Below are positions 8,105 to 16,620 of a stretch of DNA of 39,652 nt, piece after piece. Every line of letters starts with the position of its first letter. Within the stretch, counting starts at the first letter, position 1. The stretch is from an uncultured Akkermansia sp. (GTDB lineage Bacteria > Verrucomicrobiota > Verrucomicrobiia > Verrucomicrobiales > Akkermansiaceae). Made by a program: the position numbers and the translations under genes. The stretch lies in contig CANRLM010000016.1 of NCBI GenBank assembly GCA_947631435.1, forward strand, positions 1 to 39,652. Reading direction: 5' to 3'. A model generated the notes under the pieces. It had not been told where the DNA came from, searched no databases, and worked only from the letters and a program-made list of their open reading frames with translations.

Positions 8105-10207
8105 TCAGAGTGTTTGCTTGATCTTTTCGAGCGAATAGCATTCGATGATATCGCCCTCTTCATAGTCGTCGTAGTCAGCCAGACGAATACCGCACTCCAG
8201 ACCACTCTTCACCTCCTCCACTTCGTCCTTGAAGCGGCGAAGGGTGGACATGCGTCCATCAAAGACCACCTGACCATCCCGTAACACACGGGCCTCAGCA
8301 GTGCGCAGCATCTTGCCGTCCGATACATAAGACCCCGCTGCCTTGCCCTTGTTCAATTTATAGATCTGTTTGATCTCGGCATGACCGAGCACCGTCTCAC
8401 GAGTCTCCGGCTCCAGCAGACCGAGCATGGCGTCCTTCACCTGGTCGATGAGTTCGTAGACAATGGAAAAGATTTTCACCTGCACGCCCTCGCGCTTCAC
8501 AGCGCGCACGGCATTGGTCTCCACCTTCACGTTAAAACCGAGAATCACCGCATCAGAAGATGAGGCAAGCAGAACGTCACTCTCCGACACGGGGCCGGCT
8601 GCGGCGCCGATAAACTCACACTCCACTTTCTCACTCTTGATGTCAGAAATAGCTTTCTTGATGGCCTCCACAGATCCCTGGACATCCGCCTTCAACAAAA
8701 GGCGCAGCACGGCTTTCTGGGCGCCATCGCTCACCATGGCAAGCACATCTTCCATGCGTGACCGTTTTGGAATGGCCAGTCGCTCACGCCGCAACTCCTC
8801 CTGCCGTTCCTCGGAGAGTTTACGCGCCTTTCTCTCGTTCTCCATCTCCACGAGTTCGTCGCCGACGTTCGGCGTCTCCAGGAACCCGGAGACCTCCGCC
8901 GGCATACCGGGAGAAACGCGTTTGATGTTCTCGCCGCGGTCGTTCACGAGAGTTTTCACCTTGCCGGCAAAAGGACCACATATGAAGGGCATGCCGACTT
9001 TGAGTGTGCCGCTCTGCACGATGACCGTAGCAGAGCTTCCCTTGCCCTGCTCCACACGAGCCTCAATGATGGAGGCACGGCAGTTGGCTCGCGGATTGGC
9101 ACGCAGCTCCAGTACTTCTGCCTGCAGACAAAGCAGCTCCAAAAGATCATCAATGCCCTGCCCTGTAACGGCGGAAACATCCACACACTCCACCTGTCCT
9201 CCGAAATCTGTGGGCACCAGTCCCTCCTCCATCAACTGCGTACGCACTCGAACGGGATCCGCCGAAGGAAGATCACACTTGTTCACCGCCACTACAATGG
9301 TTTTACCCGCCGCCTTCGCGTGCATGATGGCCTCCTTTGTCTGCGGCATGATACCGTCATTTGCCGCCACAACGAGCACGACAATGTCAGTCACGTCCGC
9401 ACCACGAGCCCGCATCTCGGTAAAAATGGCGTGTCCCGGCGTGTCGATGAAGGTGATAACGTGCTCACCGTGCTGCACACTGTAGGCGCCAATATGCTGA
9501 GTGATGCCACCGGCCTCACCGGCTACTACCTTTGTGCGGCGAATGTAGTCAAGGAGCGATGTTTTACCGTGGTCCACATGACCCATCACCGTGATGATGG
9601 GAGTGCGGGTTTTGAGGACATCTTCAGGTTCAGCTTCGGGAGCGACGGCTTCCGGCTCACGCACCTCCTCTGTCGGAGCTTTGACTCCCGCGCCCTTTTC
9701 ACGTTTCACGCGTTCATAAACAAACCCGTGTTTTTCGCAAAGAGCTGCCACCTGGTCGCTATCCAGAAGGGTGGCTGGGTTGGCAAACACGCCCATGCGT
9801 ACCAGCTCGCCAAGCAGTTTGAAGGGCTTGAGCCCCATGAGAGCCGCCAAATCGGCCACCGGTACCGGAACTTTCACATTGATCGTGCTGCCAACGGGCT
9901 GCGCCTGCAAGGCGGCAGACTCTGCCGAAGGCGCCGGCGCAACCTTCTCTACCGGCGGCGCAGAAACCACCTGATCCTTTACTTCAACAGACGTGGCAGA
10001 AGCGGGGGGAGTCTCGGCTGCAGGCGGAGGCGTGGGACTGTCGACCACCGGGTTCTTTTTGCGGCGTTGCGGCGTGAGCAGATCCAGCGCGGCCTTCTTA
10101 GGTTCCCGGGTCTTCGCAGGTTCCGGCGCCGGTGCAGCGGCGGCTTTTTTCTTCCTGCCCCCCAGCAGGTCGAGCACTTCTTTCTTTTTTTCTCCCGGCA
10201 TAGGCAT
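8105..10207 (-). CDS. infB: Translation initiation factor IF-2
   Basis: IF-2 is the GTPase that brings initiator tRNA to the 30S subunit and promotes subunit joining. The 700-residue product has a short charged and Pro/Ala-rich N-terminal region (1-105), an IF2-N-like helical domain (about 110-165), and a G domain from about 200 with P-loop GHVDHGKT (209-216), the DTPGH switch II motif and NKCD. Domains II, III and the C-terminal initiator-tRNA-binding domain follow. It is shorter than E. coli IF-2 (890 residues), with the difference in the poorly conserved N-terminus. The start is ATG 10207, with a second ATG two codons later. It is 12 bp from nusA and 12 bp from rbfA. Confidence 0.96.
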   Translation of the reverse strand: MPMPGEKKKEVLDLLGGRKKKAAAAPAPEPAKTREPKKAALDLLTPQRRKKNPVVDSPTPPPAAETPPASATSVEVKDQVVSAPPVEKVAPAPSAESAALQAQPVGSTINVKVPVPVADLAALMGLKPFKLLGELVRMGVFANPATLLDSDQVAALCEKHGFVYERVKREKGAGVKAPTEEVREPEAVAPEAEPEDVLKTRTPIITVMGHVDHGKTSLLDYIRRTKVVAGEAGGITQHIGAYSVQHGEHVITFIDTPGHAIFTEMRARGADVTDIVVLVVAANDGIMPQTKEAIMHAKAAGKTIVVAVNKCDLPSADPVRVRTQLMEEGLVPTDFGGQVECVDVSAVTGQGIDDLLELLCLQAEVLELRANPRANCRASIIEARVEQGKGSSATVIVQSGTLKVGMPFICGPFAGKVKTLVNDRGENIKRVSPGMPAEVSGFLETPNVGDELVEMENERKARKLSEERQEELRRERLAIPKRSRMEDVLAMVSDGAQKAVLRLLLKADVQGSVEAIKKAISDIKSEKVECEFIGAAAGPVSESDVLLASSSDAVILGFNVKVETNAVRAVKREGVQVKIFSIVYELIDQVKDAMLGLLEPETRETVLGHAEIKQIYKLNKGKAAGSYVSDGKMLRTAEARVLRDGQVVFDGRMSTLRRFKDEVEEVKSGLECGIRLADYDDYEEGDIIECYSLEKIKQTL

Positions 10208-10219
10208 GTTGATTACGTG

Positions 10220-11539
10220 TTAAATTGATTGAGCAGCGGTGATAATCTCCTCCGCCTGTTCTGCGGAAATTCCCAGAGCCTCCACCAGATCTTCTTTCTG
10301 ACCGTACGCAGCAATGCCTTCCACCGTGGTAAAACCGGCGGCAACCATCGCCGTAGCGAGTTCAGCAGAAATATGCAACTGTTGAGCAAGCTCACTGGCG
10401 CCTTCCTGCGCCTGTTGCTGAACATTGGTCTGGTTATCGCGCGGCTCAACGCGTACATCCCAGCGTTCCTCCTGAGTTGAAATCAGGCGGGCAGTGAGCC
10501 GCACATTCTGTCCACGTTTGCCTTTGGCCTTGGCCGCGGCGCGATCGTCCTCCACGTACACCGTCACCACACGTGCATCGTTATCCACATCGATCTTTAC
10601 AGGATCGATAGGCGAAAGAGATTCGCGCACCATGACGCTCTTGTCTTCCGTGTACTCCAGAATGTCCACTTTCTCGTGGTTGAGTTCGTTGACCACATTT
10701 TTCACGCGGGAACCGCGAATGCCAACACAGGCACCGATCGGATCGACGTTCGGGTCGTTGCTGCGCACCACAAGTTTGGTACGATAACCGGCTTCACGAA
10801 CTACATTCACAATCTCCACGGAATGCTCGGCGATCTCAATCACCTCCCCTTCAAAGAGACGACGCACAAGATTCGGATGACTTCTCGACAAAATCAGTTC
10901 GTTGCCCCTGGATCCATCCCGTACTTCCACCACGTAGAAACGCAACTTATCGCCGGCATTGTATTCCTCGCCGGGAATGCGCTGGCGAGAAGGCAGCAGC
11001 GCCTCAAACTTCTCCACTTCAATGATCACATCACCCTTATCATAGCGCTTCACTGTGCCGGTAATGACCTCCCCAACACGGTCGCGAAATGCCTCGGCAA
11101 GCATTTCCTGTTCTGCCCGGCGGATGCGTTGCTGCATCGTCTGGCGCGCCGTTTGCACGGCAATGCGCCCAAAATCTTTAGGAGTCACATTCACGGTAAT
11201 TTCATCGCCCGGCTGCACATCTTTTCCTTTGGCAGATGCCAACTGCCGCGCCAGAGAAAGCCTGATCTCGCTGTAGGGGTCCAGGAATTCGTCGTCCGGG
11301 ACCACTGTCATATCCGCCTTGATCCGAACTGTGCCACGCTGCGCATTCACGTTCGCGCGCAAGTTGTGCATCTTGTCTGATCCGGGCACCATCTTGGCGT
11401 AAGCCGTGAGGAAGGATGCCTCCAGTGCTTGCAGGACACGCTCGCGGGACAAGTCACGCTCGCGTACGTAGAACTCGATTAGGGCGGTGATATCTGTGGT
11501 AGCCATGGCAGATGTTTTGAGAGGAGTCATGTTGTGCAT
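10220..11539 (-). CDS. nusA: Transcription termination/antitermination factor NusA
   Basis: NusA binds RNA polymerase and nascent RNA, enhances pausing and hairpin-dependent termination, and takes part in antitermination. The product (439 residues from the first ATG) has the N-terminal polymerase-binding domain, an S1 domain (about 140-210, with GEVITGTVKRYDKGDVIIEV), two KH domains with the diagnostic GACVGIRGSRVKNVVNELNHEKVDI region, and a single C-terminal helix-hairpin-helix-like unit (IAAYGQKEDLVEALGIS). Three starts are possible: ATG 11539, ATG 11530 and ATG 11506. A GGAG lies 2 nt before the first and 11 nt before the second, so 11530 fits the ribosome site best; 11506 gives the family's usual N-terminus. 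No rimP gene precedes it, unlike in many bacteria. The leader carries a terminator-like hairpin (see separate entry). Confidence 0.95.
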   Translation of the reverse strand: MHNMTPLKTSAMATTDITALIEFYVRERDLSRERVLQALEASFLTAYAKMVPGSDKMHNLRANVNAQRGTVRIKADMTVVPDDEFLDPYSEIRLSLARQLASAKGKDVQPGDEITVNVTPKDFGRIAVQTARQTMQQRIRRAEQEMLAEAFRDRVGEVITGTVKRYDKGDVIIEVEKFEALLPSRQRIPGEEYNAGDKLRFYVVEVRDGSRGNELILSRSHPNLVRRLFEGEVIEIAEHSVEIVNVVREAGYRTKLVVRSNDPNVDPIGACVGIRGSRVKNVVNELNHEKVDILEYTEDKSVMVRESLSPIDPVKIDVDNDARVVTVYVEDDRAAAKAKGKRGQNVRLTARLISTQEERWDVRVEPRDNQTNVQQQAQEGASELAQQLHISAELATAMVAAGFTTVEGIAAYGQKEDLVEALGISAEQAEEIITAAQSI

Positions 11540-11554
11540 AACTCCGGAGGCGAT

Positions 11555-11580
11555 AAAAAAGGAGCGGGTCCCCGACCCGC
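11555..11580 (-). terminator. Intrinsic terminator / attenuator in the nusA leader
   Basis: On the minus strand GCGGGTC, loop GGG, GACCCGC (11580-11564) is followed after TCC by six T (11560-11555). It lies about 15 bp upstream of nusA and about 40 bp downstream of the predicted nusA promoter, with no minus-strand gene before it. It would therefore cut nusA transcripts short unless read through. Confidence 0.75.
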
Positions 11581-11617
11581 CCCAATCCTAAAACAGACCG
11601 GAACTCGCACGCGGCAG

Positions 11618-11646
11618 AGTATAGGACGAAATCTCCGGCAGGTCAA
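11618..11646 (-). promoter_or_regulatory. Promoter of the nusA-infB-rbfA operon
   Basis: On the minus strand TTGACC (11646-11641), a 17-nt spacer and TATACT (11623-11618) match the sigma-70 consensus at 5/6 and 5/6. The transcript would start near 11611 and read through the hairpin at 11580-11555 before reaching nusA. Confidence 0.8.
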
Positions 11647-11672
11647 GCTTTTTCTCTCGAGACATTACAAGC

Positions 11673-11763
11673 CGCATTGCCTCGCATTGCCTCAAAAATA
11701 AAGTCACCGAAGGGTCGCCAAAAACGGGAAAAGAGAATTTCCTGAAAGCTTGATGCCTCAAAA
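11673..11763 (+). mobile_element. Insertion-sequence end with repeated binding sites
   Basis: TGCCTCAAAA (11688-11697), AAGTCACCGAAGG (11701-11713) and a second TGCCTCAAAA (11754-11763) match the arrangement at 71-31 on the opposite strand. Just outside is a 10-bp tandem, CGCATTGCCT twice (11673-11692). It directly precedes a transposase-like fragment on the + strand, as expected for the left end of an IS. Confidence 0.55.
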
Positions 11764-11797
11764 ATTAAGGCTCAATATCAAGCATATGTCACTTAAG

Positions 11798-12040
11798 ATG
11801 AACAAACAAGCAAGAATAGAGTTACTTTCTGTCCGGAGAGAAAAATATGCCTCGCTGGTCTCTCGATACAAGGAAGCAAGGATTATTGCTTCTATCATGC
11901 AATCTGCCGGTTACAAGAATCGAAAGAACGTCATTCGACTGTTGAGCGGCAGGAAAGCGCCGCCCGGCAAGGAGGACTTTGTGCTTCGGCAAACGCATTT
12001 CCTGTTGCATTTGCCCTGTCAGGTTATTAGTGATTATTGA
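11798..12040 (+). pseudogene. Transposase/integrase N-terminal fragment
   Basis: The frame is open from 11750; a likely original start is ATG 11798. The first about 60 residues (arginine- and lysine-rich, with VRREKYASLVSRYKEA, then AGYKNRKNVIRLLSG) resemble the N-terminal DNA-binding part of integrase-type IS transposases, which often contain a phrase like GYHRKHAIRLL. Such proteins normally run to several hundred residues with a DDE catalytic core. Here nothing of the core remains: after residue about 62 the frame runs into a palindromic repeat (11987-12019) and stops at 12040. I read it as a truncated, inactive remnant. Family assignment rests on this short similarity only. Confidence 0.5.
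11987..12019. repeat. REP-like palindrome, copy C
   Basis: GGCAAACGCAT (11988-11998), a short loop TTCCTG, then TTGCATTTGCC form an imperfect inverted repeat. It matches copy B read on the other strand almost base for base, including the CTCCT/TTCCT loop. It interrupts the transposase fragment. Confidence 0.5.
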
Positions 12041-12065
12041 CAATACAGCGCGGAGTTGATAGACT
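12037..12065 (+). promoter_or_regulatory. Promoter of mfd
   Basis: TTGACA (12037-12042, perfect), a 17-nt spacer and TAGACT (12060-12065, 4/6) form a good sigma-70 promoter. The start of transcription would be near 12072, about 87 bases before the ATG at 12159. Confidence 0.65.
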
Positions 12066-12158
12066 CGACGAGCCATCGCCAGGGCACTTACAGAAGTCGT
12101 AGCACACTCCCCAGCCTTTGCACGGGAGCTTGAGAAGTTTTGTGCATCGGGGTCGGCG

Positions 12159-15100
12159 ATGTCGCCTCTTGTATTCCCTTCTACGTGTCCCGCAGCTTAT
12201 GCTTTCCTTGTGGGACTTCTTGCGAATCATCTTGCTCATTGGCAGAAAAATTCACAACAGTTGTGGGTGGTGGCGGATTCTCAACCTGTGCAGGAACGCA
12301 TCGCTGCAGAAATCAAATTATGGACCCCCCTGCCCTGTATTTATATGCCGCGGCAGGAATGGCAAGTGGAGCAAAGCCTGGCAGATCCCGATAGTGCGGC
12401 AGAAAGGTTGGAAGCTCTTTACACCATCTCCCGTCAATCGCAAAATAGTCGCATAATTATCGTATGTGCAGAGAGTTTGCAGGACCGGGTTCCGCTTTTT
12501 TCTGACAAAAAACGGGATGAAATTGATCTGCGGATAGGGATGGATGACATGCCGCCGGAAGATTTGGTCGAGCTACTGAATGCGTATGGCTTTGAACAAG
12601 AAGACAGAGTCGTGGCGCGTAACCAGTGGAGCCGCCGCGGGGGCATTATTGATGTCTTCGCGATCCAGAGCAGAAATCCACTGCGCATTGAGTACTTTGG
12701 CAACGAGATAGAGAGCATTCGCGAATTTGACGTCGACTCCCAGCTTTCAATCCGGCGGGTCGAGTCAGCGCGACTTCTTTTCAGTGAACCTGATGATCAA
12801 ATCCTACTGCGTGACCTCATCCTGCCGGAGCATCATGTGATCGCCCTGCCGGGAAGCGGGGTAGAGGGCGATGTGGTTGTGCATGAAATTCCTCCTTTTT
12901 CGGATGAAACGCTCCCGGAAGAACTGCGACAAACCATTGATGACGATTCTCTGAGTTTTTTCCCCACGCCATTGGGGGCTTTCGATACCGGAGATTTTGT
13001 GATGCAGGAAGCGCGACGCCAGTTCGTGCGTACCAACCTCCTGCGTTGGCGACGGGAGAAGCAGCGTATCGTCATGTATTTTCCCCATGAGAGCGAACAG
13101 AAACGCTTCGAGGAAATTTGCGGAGAAGATACGGCCTGGAGTGCTGTACAAGCACGCATCGGAGACCTTCCAAGCGGCTTTTCCGTACCGGCAGCAAAGC
13201 TTGTAGTATTAAGCTCTACCGAACTTTTCGGTCGACGCAATACGGTGTTACGAAACTCCAGCAGTGCACTTCGTGCGGCTCGCTTGCGCTCCATGCAGAG
13301 TCAGGTTCCACTGCAGGAAATTCAACCGGGCGATTTTGTGATCCATGCGGCTCACGGGCTGGCGAAATTTGTCGGCATTGTCCGGGATGAGAAGAGTGGC
13401 GAAGAAGAATTGCACTTGGAGTACGCGAATAATGTTCTCCTGCGAATCCCGATCCGGCAGGCTTACCTTATTTCTAAATACATCGGACTTGGCGGAAAGC
13501 AACCGAAACTCAATAAATTAGGCGATGCACGCTGGCAGCGGGCTTGTCGCGCCGCACAGAGCGCCATAGCAGACTATGCCGCACAGTTGTTGGAGGTGCA
13601 GGCCCAACGTGAGAGTACCACACGCATACCTCACCCGCCGGACAGCGCCTGGATGAAGCAATTTGAAGCCTCGTTCCCCTTTCGCGAGACTCCGGACCAG
13701 TTGGAAGCCATCCGTTGCACCAAGCAGGACATGGAATCGCCGACTCCCATGGATCGCCTGATCTGCGGTGATGTTGGATTCGGAAAGACGGAAGTAGCTC
13801 TGCGTGCCGTGTTCAAATGTGTGACGGGTGGACATCAGGCAGCAGTATTGGCACCCACCACGGTATTGGCAGACCAACATTATCGTACCTTTCGGGAACG
13901 CATGAGCGAATACCCCATACACATTGAACTTCTGAGTCGTCTGACACCTGTAGGAAAAGCAAAAAAAATTATTGCGGGACTGGTCAACGGAGAAGTTGAC
14001 GTAGTCATTGGTACGCACCGCCTGCTCTCAAAAAGTATTTCATTCAAGAATCTCGGGCTTGTCGTCGTCGATGAGGAACAACGTTTTGGAGTCCTTCACA
14101 AGGAACAATTTAAACGAAAGTTTCGTATGGTGGATATGCTCACTCTTTCCGCCACTCCCATTCCGCGCACATTGTACGTGGCTCTCATGGGCGCACGAGA
14201 TATGAGCACCATCAATACTGCTCCTCCGGCACGTCTTCCTGTTCAAACAGTAGTATGTCCTTACAACGAAAAGCTCATACAAAAAGCTATCGAGAATGAA
14301 TTGGTTCGCGGCGGCCAGGTTTTCTTTCTGCACAACCGCATCGAAAGTATTGAATCGGTGGCTCATATGCTCCACCAACTGGTACCCGGAGCACGCCTGG
14401 CTATAGCGCATGGGCGTATGGATAAGGAAAAGCTGGAGATGATCATGAGTGATTTCGTTCAGGGTAAAGCAGATATCCTGCTCTGTACATCAATTATCGA
14501 GAGCGGTATTGATATTCCGAATGCCAACACTATGATCATCGACAGAGCCGATCGTTTCGGGCTGGCGGACTTATATCAACTGCGGGGTCGGGTAGGACGC
14601 AGCAACCAGCACGCCTACGCCTTTCTCCTTTTGCCACCGGGCGAGCTTTGCACCGGAGACGCTCAAAAACGCGTTGCTGCCATCAAACAGTACACGGCTC
14701 TCGGCAGTGGATTCAAAATTGCCATGCGAGATTTGGAAATTCGCGGCGCCGGTAATCTTCTCGGTACCCAGCAGAGCGGTCATATCGCTGCTATCGGTTT
14801 TGATCTCTACTGCCAGCTTCTGCGACAGAGTATTGAAAAATTACGTGGTCTAAATCCTAACCAACGTATTGATGCCCAGGTAAAAGCTGATTTTCTGTGT
14901 CTGAGTGAGGCTCTCCGCGCCACCCTTGTGAACAAGGAGGAGGTCATCGGCGCATTCATCCCCTTCTCTTACGTGAGTTCAACGCGTGCAAGAATGGAGT
15001 GTTATTCCATGCTTGCTCAGGCTGATAATTTATCGTATATTGATGAAATAGAACGTAATTGGCGCGATCAATATGGAATTCTTCCGGCTGAGGTAAACAA

Positions 15101-15293
15101 CTTGTTGAACGTGCAAAAAATCAAGATCGTGGCATCGGAGAAACGTATTTCACTCGTGGAAATTCGAGGACAGCGTCTCATGCTCACCAGAAATGGGGAT
15201 TACATCCTCTTCATGAATCGTTTTCCTCAACTTCAGAAAAAGAAACCTGAGGAAAAACTTCTCGAAGCGCGGCACATGATTGCCTCTCTATAA
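12159..15293 (+). CDS. mfd: Transcription-repair coupling factor Mfd
   Basis: Mfd is a DNA translocase that removes stalled RNA polymerase at lesions and recruits UvrA. This product is 1044 residues from ATG 12159, shorter than E. coli Mfd (1148). Visible in order: a UvrB-like N-terminal module (with WSRRGGIIDVFAI near 150), the polymerase-interacting CarD-like domain (QPGDFVIHAAHGLAKFVGI, about 390-455), then a RecG-like helicase core with Walker A GDVGFGKT (537-544), DEEQ (638-641), and helicase motifs including IIESGIDIPNANT and QLRGRVGR. The C-terminal regulatory domain follows. The same frame stays open upstream to 12063 and encodes residues that look like normal Mfd N-terminus (TEVVAHSPAFARELEKF), but without ATG, GTG or TTG. 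The 3' end overlaps ribD by 6 bp tail to tail. Confidence 0.96.
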   Translation: MSPLVFPSTCPAAYAFLVGLLANHLAHWQKNSQQLWVVADSQPVQERIAAEIKLWTPLPCIYMPRQEWQVEQSLADPDSAAERLEALYTISRQSQNSRIIIVCAESLQDRVPLFSDKKRDEIDLRIGMDDMPPEDLVELLNAYGFEQEDRVVARNQWSRRGGIIDVFAIQSRNPLRIEYFGNEIESIREFDVDSQLSIRRVESARLLFSEPDDQILLRDLILPEHHVIALPGSGVEGDVVVHEIPPFSDETLPEELRQTIDDDSLSFFPTPLGAFDTGDFVMQEARRQFVRTNLLRWRREKQRIVMYFPHESEQKRFEEICGEDTAWSAVQARIGDLPSGFSVPAAKLVVLSSTELFGRRNTVLRNSSSALRAARLRSMQSQVPLQEIQPGDFVIHAAHGLAKFVGIVRDEKSGEEELHLEYANNVLLRIPIRQAYLISKYIGLGGKQPKLNKLGDARWQRACRAAQSAIADYAAQLLEVQAQRESTTRIPHPPDSAWMKQFEASFPFRETPDQLEAIRCTKQDMESPTPMDRLICGDVGFGKTEVALRAVFKCVTGGHQAAVLAPTTVLADQHYRTFRERMSEYPIHIELLSRLTPVGKAKKIIAGLVNGEVDVVIGTHRLLSKSISFKNLGLVVVDEEQRFGVLHKEQFKRKFRMVDMLTLSATPIPRTLYVALMGARDMSTINTAPPARLPVQTVVCPYNEKLIQKAIENELVRGGQVFFLHNRIESIESVAHMLHQLVPGARLAIAHGRMDKEKLEMIMSDFVQGKADILLCTSIIESGIDIPNANTMIIDRADRFGLADLYQLRGRVGRSNQHAYAFLLLPPGELCTGDAQKRVAAIKQYTALGSGFKIAMRDLEIRGAGNLLGTQQSGHIAAIGFDLYCQLLRQSIEKLRGLNPNQRIDAQVKADFLCLSEALRATLVNKEEVIGAFIPFSYVSSTRARMECYSMLAQADNLSYIDEIERNWRDQYGILPAEVNNLLNVQKIKIVASEKRISLVEIRGQRLMLTRNGDYILFMNRFPQLQKKKPEEKLLEARHMIASL

Positions 15294-16361
15294 TTCTTTG
15301 TTCAACAATCCTCTGATCACAAAATCATTGCCGAATTTTTGAATTTGAGCATCAAAAAGTTGCCTCTCAATCTTCAAATCATTCCCGGAAAGCAACAATT
15401 CACTGCCGCCGCCGATGTAAGGAGAGACAATCTGCACCCATTCCTGCACGAGATCACGATCTAACCACTCGCGCAAAAGGTGTCCGCCGCACTCCAAGAG
15501 TAGTGTCACGACCCCGTATTTCTCATGTAGTTCATGCAGAACACCCTGAAAATCATCGACTCGTTCATACACAAGAGTGCGCGCCGAATGCTCATCCGTA
15601 AAAATCCTGGCATCGGGCGGCAAATTTTTCATACTCTGAGTCAGGACAACTCTCCATGGTTGTTTTTTACCCTCCGGTATTTCCACTCCAAATCGTATGG
15701 TCAACTGCGGATTATCTGTTCTTACCGTCCGACCGCCCACCAGAATGGCATCACTTTGCAACCTCAGACGGTGAACATATTCCAATGCCTCTCTTCCACT
15801 GACTCGATGCTGGTTTCCCCACCTCACAATTCTACCGTCCAACGTGGCCCCCATCTTGGCAATCACCCAGGGACATCCTGTACGAACGGTATGTAACCAG
15901 GGCCTTAGAAATGCCCGACAGGCTTTTTCTGCTACCCCACCCTGTACTTCTATCCCCTCTGTCTTCAAAAGAGCATCTGCGCGCCCCCTGTGGCGTTCAT
16001 CGGGGTCAACCAATCCGTAAACTACTCGTCTGATCCCGGCATCAATGATTCCCCGGGTGCAAGGCGGCGTTTTCCCGTAACTTGAGCAGGGTTCCAGAGT
16101 AACATAGATCGTGGCACCATTGAGATCAGCGCCATGTCCCCTCTCCAGAGCATTGACCAGCGCCATGCGTTCTGCGTGAGGTTCCCCTGCCCTGTGATGA
16201 TAACCACCACCCAGGAACTTATCTCCTTTGTAAATGACAGCGCCGACGGGAGGATTCGGACTTGTCATTCCCAATCCGAGATGTGCCAGCTCCAAAGCTT
16301 GTAGCACGCGGGCTTCATCCAGAAACGCCCGATCTGCGTTTGTTTCAGGGGATGATTTCAT
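15288..16361 (-). CDS. ribD: Bifunctional riboflavin deaminase/reductase RibD
   Basis: RibD carries out the second and third steps of riboflavin synthesis: deamination of the pyrimidine made from GTP, then reduction of its ribosyl side chain. The 357-residue product has the N-terminal zinc deaminase with HAE (62-64) and PCSSYGKTPPC (zinc ligands Cys92 and Cys101). The C-terminal reductase domain runs from about 165, with PWVIAKMGATLDGRI and a DAILVGGRTVRTDNPQLT stretch. Length and domain order are normal. No other riboflavin gene is adjacent. It converges on mfd, with the last 6 bp overlapping, and its start faces the AT-rich DnaA-box region. Confidence 0.95.
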   Translation of the reverse strand: MKSSPETNADRAFLDEARVLQALELAHLGLGMTSPNPPVGAVIYKGDKFLGGGYHHRAGEPHAERMALVNALERGHGADLNGATIYVTLEPCSSYGKTPPCTRGIIDAGIRRVVYGLVDPDERHRGRADALLKTEGIEVQGGVAEKACRAFLRPWLHTVRTGCPWVIAKMGATLDGRIVRWGNQHRVSGREALEYVHRLRLQSDAILVGGRTVRTDNPQLTIRFGVEIPEGKKQPWRVVLTQSMKNLPPDARIFTDEHSARTLVYERVDDFQGVLHELHEKYGVVTLLLECGGHLLREWLDRDLVQEWVQIVSPYIGGGSELLLSGNDLKIERQLFDAQIQKFGNDFVIRGLLNKEL

Positions 16362-16379
16362 GGAGGAATTTGGGTGGGG

Positions 16380-16620
16380 TGATTAAAATTTAAAAGAATT
16401 CTTTATCTCTTATTCTTATGGAGGACGAATGAGGTGAATAAGTCTTCCTCTTGATTGATGAGTCCCGTTTTACTGTAAAAAGGAGTTGGGAATATACTGT
16501 GAATAATAAGAGAATAGCAGGGCATAGCTTCTCACTTACACCGGTCATTAACAACTTATTCACAGGGTTATTCACATCTTGTAAATAATTTTATTAAGTA
16601 TTGATATTCAATCTTCATGA
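16380..16620. other. Candidate chromosomal replication origin (DnaA-box cluster)
   Basis: This AT-rich gap contains TTATTCACA at 16556-16564 and 16568-16576 (+), the same box at 16506-16498 (-), and a one-mismatch copy TTATTCACC at 16441-16433 (-). The consensus DnaA box is TTATNCACA. Very AT-rich runs lie on both sides (about 16382-16415 and 16577-16615), suitable for unwinding. An exact parS lies 1.8 kb away. No dnaA, dnaN or parAB gene is in the window. Confidence 0.6.

Noticed and set aside
71..11690. Composite transposon formed by the two IS ends
   Set aside because: The segment contains nusA, infB and rbfA with normal operon structure; the ends more likely belong to two separate insertions.
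11822..12076. Minus-strand frame between nusA and mfd as the gene served by the hairpin at 11555-11580
   Set aside because: It is opposite the transposase fragment, lacks recognisable features, and the nusA promoter lies between it and the hairpin.
16390..16575. 61-codon frame on the minus strand
   Set aside because: It covers the DnaA boxes and AT-rich runs, has an unlikely composition and no ribosome site.
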